Made by a program: the position numbers and the translations under genes
Shown: piece by piece, positions 57,061 through 64,000 of the stretch
Position numbering within the stretch: position 1 is the stretch's first letter
How the letters are laid out: each line of letters opens with the position of its first letter
Notes under the pieces: generated by a model
Databases searched by the model: none
What the model was told of the DNA's origin: nothing
The model's input: only the letters and a program-made list of their open reading frames with translations
Assembly: GCA_014706295.1 (NCBI GenBank)
Contig: JACSVZ010000041.1
Location: 744,001-808,000, forward strand
From: Lycocorax pyrrhopterus obiensis
Lineage: Eukaryota; Chordata; Aves; Passeriformes; Paradisaeidae
Length of the DNA stretch: 64,000 nt
Reading direction: 5' to 3'

Positions 57061-58700
57061 TGTCCCCCAGGAGCCCAAGCATCTCTGTGAGCGTGGGAGA
57101 AGCCAGGCCACGCTCACTGGTCCTTTGTCCCGGGGAATCTCTGTGTCCCAATTCATCTGTGGGAGTGGGAAGCCCACGGCTTCAGAGCAAGTGGGGAAAG
57201 CAGTGCCCCAGCTCCACGTGCGCCGGGATGCTTGGAGCCTCCTTGGGCACAGGGAGTGTGAGCAGGGATCTCCACCCCAGAGACCAGCAAAAGACCGGTC
57301 TCCTTCTGGGGAAGAACAAGAGGTGCATGAAAGAGCAGCTGTTTGTGAGAGCAAAGGACCCAGCAACCCAAAAAGGATCTTCTTGTCTCAAATTTCCATG
57401 GAGGACATTCCTCCCTGAGCCAGGTTCATTCCTTGGGCACCCTGAGCTGATGTCCACAAGTGGCTCCTGCCTTTAGCTCTGCAGCTGGGGCAGGGCGAAC
57501 CGGAGCCTTGGGCACGGATGGGGGCACTGGCACAGGGCTGTGCCCCAGCTGGAGCCAGCACAGGCTCAGGGACTGCCGGGGACAGCAGGGCCCCCTCCCC
57601 AGGCTGTGGGACGGAGATCCAGACCTTTGCCCCGCTCCCCACGGCCTCTCCTGCCTTCTGACAGCAAACTCAAAGCACAACTGCCATTAGCCATTATTTA
57701 GTCACCACTGTCACCACCCCTCCAAGCACTAACTCAGAGTAATCTGTTGCTGATTTGTCGTGGATTTGTACCGGAAAGGATTTCCCCAGAACCCCCGGCT
57801 TTACAGAGGCTCCTTTATTAGTTCTGGATGCAGCTCTGGTGGGAGGGTGAGCCGGGAGTGCCAGGACCATTGCTCAACCCCTCAGCCTCACCTGAGGAAC
57901 CAAAATCCACCCTCAGCTGGATCTTCTATGGGAAATGTGGGCTCCCAGCGGGAGTTCTTGCCAGGAGAGGCAGCTTTCCTGAGACAAACCAGTGTTTGCT
58001 GGTCAGCTGGGCACCAAACCCAGCTCTGAGCTGGAAACTTCTGGGCAAACTCAGCAAAGAATGAGTTTATGTGATGACTTCATCCTCTGCCACGTGCTGT
58101 CTGAGATGCCCTTTTCCCCTAGGAAGGCCCTTGCCCTGCTCCTCTCCACTGAATTCCAGGGCAGCCCCTGCTTCCCACCTTGCTCACACGGGGTTTTTGC
58201 TTCCCTCTTACCCGTTCCTTTCCTCCCCTGGCTCTCCAGAGCACCCGTGGGCAGCACCCACATTCCCAGGCAGGATTTTGAGCCGTTTCAGCCATTCCAG
58301 CCTGGGCACGGAAGGGAAGGCGCAGGGAGCATCACTGAGCACTCAGCCCTGGGCTCGCACGGGGGAGGAGCCCCCCGCTCTCCCCTCCCTGCTTCCCCCT
58401 TCCCGCTCCCTCCATCCCATTCCCCAGGGATTAATCTCTGTTTAGCAGCCTTTTCCTCGCCCATTGTCCCCAGGTCTCCCCAGCCAGGATCATCTTGAGC
58501 AAACAGCGGCATTGCCCAGCGACACCGGGAGAATTCCAGTGTTTGCCAAGGTGGTGCTTTCCCCCCCCTCCCCCGATGGATTTTCCTACTTGGAGAGATT
58601 TGTCTGCAGAGCACAACTTCTGTGCACCTTGAGAAAGTCAGCGCTCTGCCCGAGACAGCTGCAGGATTAATGTCCCGGAGTGGGGAGCGAGGAGGGAGAG
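57061..58700. other. Gene-free spacer with a small AT-rich island
   Basis: 57675-57770 (GCCATTAGCCATTATTTAG, a repeated GCCATTA) is a possible short CNE. Otherwise nothing recognised. Confidence 0.4.
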
Positions 58701-59130
58701 CGTGTGAGTGAGGAAGAAAGTCTGCTCCAAACCACATCAGTAAAATGAGAAAGCCAAAGATTGCGCCATAAATAAGGACCAGTTGACACTTCTTAAATTC
58801 ATAGCTTTAGCACACAGCAAAGTGTCTCCTTTTTATCAGGAATTTGTTGACAAGGGTTGCAAAAAGATCTACAAATAATACTGAGTGGGGCTATGAAAAT
58901 GTATTTGTGGAACATTTCAGTATCAGGGATCACCATTATATCGGAAGAATTCATCTTCCTGGAACATTTTATTAGTATCTAGATTTTATAGCTGCTCCCT
59001 TTTAATTTTTTTAAAATTTATTATTTTTTTCATTCCTCCAGCAAATATAGCATTGGCTGAGAAGAGGGGGGACCAGCATCCCACACCTCTCCATGCTGCC
59101 TCCATGATTTATTCCCTGCATTTCCAGTGC
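58701..59130. promoter_or_regulatory. Candidate CNE
   Basis: CGCCATAAATAAGGACC, TTAAATTCATAGC, TACAAATAATACTGAG, CACCATTATATCGG, CATTTTATTAGTATCTAG, then T/A-rich low complexity at 59000-59032. Confidence 0.48.
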
Positions 59131-59500
59131 AGCAGCGGCCATTAGGGGTTCAGCTTTCCAAGTTCTCTTCTTGGGGCTGCTTTTCCCCGTGGATCTGCTG
59201 GGTGACCTTGGGCCTCGGTGTCCCCTCAGTGCTGCTCACAGCATCGGCTGTGGGACCAGGGATCACTCCCCAAACCCCCTTCCAGGGGACAGGCACAGCC
59301 ACCCCAAGGCTGCACTCTTCCAGATGGGAATGTCGCACTCCCAGAGGCTGGGAAGGCACCTGCACCCCAAGTCCTGGCTGCACCCCCTCTGCCTGGTCCC
59401 AAGGACCAGCTCGGCTCTCTCGGCTCCCTTTGTGCCCCCCGGTGCCCATCCCACCCTCTCCCCCCACGTTCCCGCTCCTCCCGGCCGTGCCGCAGCTCCC
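59131..59500. other. Gene-free spacer
   Basis: Nothing recognised. Confidence 0.4.
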
Positions 59501-59720
59501 GCCTGCCCGGCAGAAGGGACCATAAATCCCCAGCAGTGGCATTACAGACAGTCATAAATAAGGCCTCGCTCGGCGGTGCCGGCACTTTCCATTAGGGCTG
59601 TCTGGATCGGGCTGTTGATACCCCCAGTCTGCGCGGGCCCGGCTGTAAAATTTATCAGTGCGCTTTCCTCACCCCATAAATCATCCCAACTGGAGGCCAT
59701 ATGGCAGATAAGGCCTTAAA
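59501..59720. promoter_or_regulatory. Candidate CNE
   Basis: Even-composition, CpG-retaining block with GTCATAAATAAGGCC, CCATTAGGGC, GTAAAATTTATCAGTGCGC, CCATAAATCATCC and the E-box-bearing GGCCATATGGC. It looks unlike its C-rich neighbours. Confidence 0.45.
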
Positions 59721-60189
59721 AACACACGAGGGCGGGCAGGCAGCTCCCCTGGGGTGGGGCACGGGGAGAAGGGCACCTTTGCTGTCGGGGGGCACCTCTG
59801 GGTGTGCAGATCCCACACCTGCCCATGCCGAGCACCCCCCTCCCCTCGGCGGGGTCTGTGCCGGCCTGGGAGCAGGAGGAAAAGGCATTCTGTGGCTTCC
59901 CAAACCAACAGCAGCAGCTCAGAAGCAGGAATTATCTCCCCAAGAAATAAAAGCCAGACTGCACCTCCCTAGGGATTTCACTCCTGAATAGAAGTGAAAA
60001 ACCTCTGATAGATAGTTTCAAACTGCTGATAGAAACAGCCACATTGACGGGGAAACCGAGGCAGAACCACACAGGGCACCTGGGACCCAGACACAGCTCG
60101 GAAGCACCAGCTTTGCTCACTCAGGGACCAGTTTGCACCAGTTTAACACCCAGACAGAGGCAGGTGCACTGGGCACCATCCATCTCCAG
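59721..60189. other. Gene-free spacer
   Basis: Nothing definite. 59930-60040 contains CTGATAGATAG and GCTGATAG elements. Confidence 0.38.
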
Positions 60190-60715
60190 CTCCTGCTCTG
60201 CTTTCCAATGGCTCTTTACCTCATTTCCATTGCAACCATGAAAAATGTCACCTTTCACTCCTGCTGGGGGCTGTGATTGGCAGCCAAGAACGGGTTAACC
60301 ACGAGCCAATAAAGCCATGTGGCTGTGGAGCAAAGAGCAGTTCCAGGAATTCTGCACTACCTCGATACAGGCCTGTCTGGGAGAATCTGCCACAGTGAAC
60401 TCTTGGGAACACATTAAATTAAGTGTCCTAAATTCGCCTAACTATGCATTTAATTTGGCAGTAATAGGACACTCTCTGTGTAATAGCAGAGTTGCTGTGC
60501 AATGGAAGAGGAGCTGCATATTAATATTTTGATTATTAAGGACATGTGTATTGGAGGCTTGATAACTATGTAATATATTATTGCTTAATTGCTCAGACTC
60601 TTAAGTATGTTTTCATAATTAGCTGCTATTTAGTTAACGTAAATATTCAGCTTATTAAATATAGAAATGCATTTCTGCCAGAGCAGTTATTTGCATGAGA
60701 AGAAACCACACGGGC
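60190..60715. promoter_or_regulatory. Candidate CNE with octamer
   Basis: 60410-60700 is strongly AT-rich and non-repetitive: CACATTAAATTAAG, TATGCATTTAATTTGG, CATATTAATATTTTG, TTCATAATTAGCTGC, TTTAGTTAACG, with octamer ATTTGCAT at 60689-60696. Confidence 0.52.
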
Positions 60716-61122
60716 TGGTGCCTGCCCTGGGAGGGGTGGGAGGGCAGGGACCCTCCCTGAGGGACTCTCTGGTGGCCCTGAGGCCACTGAAACTGCGAGC
60801 ACAAAAAGGCTCTTCTGCCACAGAGCTCATCCCAGGCACTCCAAACTTCCCACTCGTTGGAGGTGATGGGAGCCCGAGTCTGAGCCATGGCTTTGTCTGG
60901 TTCCTCTCAAGCAGAGCTAATCCTCTCACCTGGGCCAGGCAGATGATGTGCTTCCTCCTCCCTTAATTTGGTCATAAATCTGCTCCTGAACGAGGCGTTT
61001 GCTCTCCTTTCTGCTTGGAGCACCCATAAAAACCATATGGAAATGGGAGGCAGAAATGCACATTTCACACCGTGCCTGCGCCGGGCCCGCGGCTTGAGAG
61101 CGTTGGGGTTCATCTGTGAGAG
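60716..61122. other. Gene-free spacer
   Basis: 60960-61070 (TTAATTTGGTCATAAATC, CCATAAAAACCATATGG) is a possible short CNE. Confidence 0.38.
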
Positions 61123-61222
61123 GCACCTGATTCCCCCAGCACCTCCTGATTCCCCCAGCACCTCCTGATCCTCCCAGCACCTCTTGATCCCCCCCAGCAC
61201 CTCCTGATCCCCCCCAGCATCC
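61123..61222. repeat. About 20-bp tandem repeat, five copies
   Basis: Units of the form CACCTCCTGATYCCCCCAG repeat about five times, with C-run length varying by one or two bases. Confidence 0.88.
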
Positions 61223-61387
61223 TTCACTGCCCGGCCCAGGAGCATTTTGGGCACTTAGGGACACCCACCTCTGGGTGAGCTGGCGGTGGGTGCCCCCGGC
61301 TGGGACACAGGCAGTGCCCGTGGTGGGACCCCTGTCCCTGAGCAGCACCTCAGCGTGTGTCCCACCTCGTCACCCAGCCCAGAGCTC

Positions 61388-61500
61388 TGAGTGCCACGTC
61401 CAGGCCTTCCTCGGACACCTCCAGGGATGGGCACTCCCTGGGCAGCCCCTTCCAAGGCCTGGCCACCCTTTCCATGAAGAAATTCTTCCTGATGAAGGAA
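61388..61500 (-). mobile_element. CR1-like internal fragment, antisense
   Basis: Contains GAGTGCCACGTCCAGGCCTT, ACACCTCCAGGGATGGGCAC, CCTGGGCAGCCCCTTCCAA and CCATGAAGAAATTCTTCCTG, matching the antisense 3' portion of CR1. It lacks the terminal AGAATCA segment, so it is truncated at both ends. Confidence 0.82.
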
Positions 61501-62360
61501 TGTGAAGCAGTCCAAAGGGCTTTGAGCTTGTTTTTGAAGCTCACAGGTTTTGTGCAGGTTTCTTGCTTTGGCTCCCAAATGCAACACTTGGTTCTGTTTA
61601 TTGTCCCACTGCCCAACAGGGAGGAAGGTGAACGAGTGAATTACTTCACCGCCGCCAACGTGTTTATTTGAATTTTTTTTTTTTAAGAGCTTTAGCAAAT
61701 ACAGTATGAAGAGGGAAAGAAAAAACCCCTGGTGCCAGCAAGTATAATTCCTCCAGGAGCAAGCCTCACAGGAACACAAAAGCACGCAGACTTCCAAAGT
61801 GTAACCAATATTTGCACATCGCAGTGACTGATTCCCCGCTCTGCGCCGCAGAACAATGGGCACAACAGCGAAGTGCATTAACGCAGAGCGGGCCTGGCTG
61901 GTGCCGAGGCTCCGTGACACATAAACAAGGAGAGGAGGAGGGTTTTATCTACCTGGATAACTGCTCGCCGAACAGCGGGTTACAAATGCGCTCAGAAAAT
62001 GCTGACCCAGGGCTGCTCCTGCACCTCCTGCGCCGGATTGGCACATGATTTGCAGCACTGCAGGAGTTCTATAGCTGACCTCATTAGCAGTGCATTTCCT
62101 GGCTTGTTAGCATCATATTTGTATAATTTACGGCACCTTCGTTTTTATGGAATGTGTTCCTTGTAGAGTGTAATGGCAGCAATATATTTAACCTCTCCTA
62201 TTTAGGAATGCTGTTGCTGAAGGCAGCCTGGAGATATAAAAGGGATTTTTTTTTTCATCCCTTCTTTCTCTCCTGCATGCATATTTCTTTTTTTCCCACC
62301 CGGTTGCTACATACCCAAATATCCATGTGACATCCAAAGTGTTCATAAAAGGCAACGTGA
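61501..62360. promoter_or_regulatory. Mixed block with candidate CNE at 62040-62300
   Basis: 62060-62300: CTCATTAGCAGTGCATTTCC, TTAGCATCATATTTG, GTATAATTTACGG, GCAATATATTTAACC. A T-run lies at 61673-61684. 61620-61960 is intermediate in composition. Confidence 0.42.
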
Positions 62361-64000
62361 AGCTGTGGTCAGGAAACCGCAGCTTTTCAGGAGCCCTCCC
62401 AAGGTCAAGCCCCTAAATCAGTGCAGTGTCATCTTTCCAAAGCCATTACTCAGCTGCTGGAAGAGGAATGAGAATTGCACCAGCAGAAGGAGAGGACAGC
62501 TCTGCGGAGCAGGAGGCACGTGGAGGTGGGTCCAGGGTCACTCCTGGCTTGGCCACGGCTCCTGCGCCAACCTTAGCCAAGGCTCTGGGGGACAAGGTGT
62601 CCCGGTTTCCTGCTGGGGATGCTCCTTCCATCCTCTGGGAGTCTGGTGTGATGGGAACCTCTGCACGCTGGTGAGAACCTCGAGCAGAGCAGTGCCTGTG
62701 CTGGGCAGGGGCTGCTCGCCTGACGAGGTTTGGGAGCTGGGCTGAGCCGCTCCTGCCAGGCAGCAGTTGTCCCTGGGACAGGCGTGTCACAGGCTGGGCA
62801 CAGAGGATCAGCCGGTGCCTCCCGACACCCCCGAGCCGAGCAGGAGCATCCTGGCTTGCCAGAGGGAAGCTCTGTGCCACGGCTGGCACCACTTTCAGCA
62901 TGGAGCCTTTAGGAACAGGATCCTGTTTCTGTTCCAGGCACCACAGTTTGTTGTGCTCTGGCAAATCAGAGCATGGATTTTTGGAAGGGCAAGGAGGAGA
63001 GGAGAAGGTGACCTGCAGAGACCGACCCCCCAAGTGACACTGAGCTAAACAGGACCTTGCCCAGCTCCATTCCAGAGCAAACAGTGCTGGGCCTGTGCTG
63101 CTCTCCAGCTGGAAGCACAGGGCTTGTTGCCACTGGCTTCACATCCAGAGGTGTTCACTGAGGGTGTCCAAGCAGCTGCAGTTTGGAGCAGGGCTCTGGG
63201 CTGGGGGTGCTGCTGGGGGTGCCTGTCCCGACAGGAACCCACGGTGCTCCCAGGAGAGCCAGAGGAACGTGGCACCAAACCGCTGGAACGCCCTTTGGGG
63301 CAGGAGGCAACGCCAGCTTCTCCCGGGGCTCACCCAGCACAGCACCACGCTGGCAGCACTTGAAAGCAAATGCCTCTGACTAACCCTGCGCTGGGTTAAG
63401 CCCAGCTTAGTGCTTAGTGCTGGCACTGCCTGCATGTCCCAGTGGGCTGAGACACAGCCTCAGCAAATGGGGAGAAAATGGCTTTCCCCAGGGGTGCTCC
63501 AGGGTGGGGACTCCAGGGGATGGAGGCTGGGATACATCCCCTGTTCCTCCCGTGGAGGGTAATTTGTCCTCCTAAATCACCGGAGCTTTCGGGAGGCACC
63601 AGACTAAGCCCATTTCTGCCATTCCTCTGCTGGGCTTAGATCATTCCTGGAGACTCTGGGAAGAGGTGTAAGGAGCACATGGACTCAGCAGGCAGAACGT
63701 GCCATCACAGATCCTGCTGTGCCTCCTACAGCCAGCACCTCTTCCTGTGGGCAGTGGGCTGAGAACGCACAAACTCATGTCTTGAGGGTGACTGAGGGAA
63801 CCATGGGAATGTGCAGGAATTCAGAGCAGCTCAGCAGAGCTAAAAGGTCCCCAAAGCCACTCTCTCCTCCCTGTTCCTTGTTTTTGATGAATCCCTGTGC
63901 AGCCCTTGGGGCTGTATTTCCAAATAAGCATCATTCCAATATTATGGGATAATTGCTGACCAGATGGGCTCTGTGGCTGCTCCCCTGCTCTGCCCAAGCC
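62361..64000. other. Gene-free GC-rich spacer to window end
   Basis: No exon or repeat recognised. The last 100 bases are slightly AT-richer (CCAATATTATGGG). Confidence 0.42.

Noticed and set aside
1..64000. tRNA, U6/7SK, rRNA, CRISPR array or phage-like system
   Set aside because: No B-box-like GGTTCRANYCC, snRNA core, regularly spaced repeat-spacer array or bacterial-type gene cluster was seen on either strand.

Overview
This is vertebrate nuclear DNA, most likely from a bird. It holds one recognisable protein-coding gene, read on the minus strand, whose product closely matches ZNF703 (NET/Nlz family of zinc-finger co-repressors). Its repeats include short fragments resembling the CR1 LINE, with the terminal ATTCYATGA-type tail typical of birds and other sauropsids. 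No bacterial-style gene layout, tRNA, rRNA, CRISPR array or phage gene was seen. The strong GC bias and short intron would fit an avian microchromosome; that is inference.

Layout. Positions 1-7200 are gene-free flank downstream of ZNF703, with several AT-rich candidate conserved non-coding elements (CNEs) between GC-rich spacers. Positions about 7215-10230 hold ZNF703: a 3'UTR with poly(A) signal at 7242-7237, coding exon 2 (9356-7980), a 373-bp intron, coding exon 1 (9942-9730) and a GC-rich promoter with a CCAAT box and GC box. The gene lies inside a CpG island of roughly 6900-10300. Immediately upstream of the promoter is a degenerate GGCAT/TGGCA repeat (about 10262-10690). From 10.7 kb to 64 kb I find no convincing coding exon. 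This is a gene desert in which AT-rich blocks of about 200-700 bp alternate with GC-rich spacers. Five CR1-like fragments, several minisatellites and one orphan CpG-rich block (about 42690-43330) lie in it.

How it fits together. ZNF703 is a dosage-sensitive developmental regulator, and genes of this kind are commonly surrounded by deserts carrying many enhancers. The AT-rich blocks repeatedly carry HOX-PBX sites (ATTAATCA/TGATTAAT), often near MEIS/PREP sites (TGACAG), and octamer (POU) sites. My interpretation is that the window is the ZNF703 regulatory domain. The CNE calls rest on base composition and motif content only. No alignment was possible, so each is a candidate. I found no unambiguous new biological system. 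The items most worth checking are the HOX/PBX-MEIS grammar, the TGGCA array next to the promoter, and the orphan CpG-rich block.
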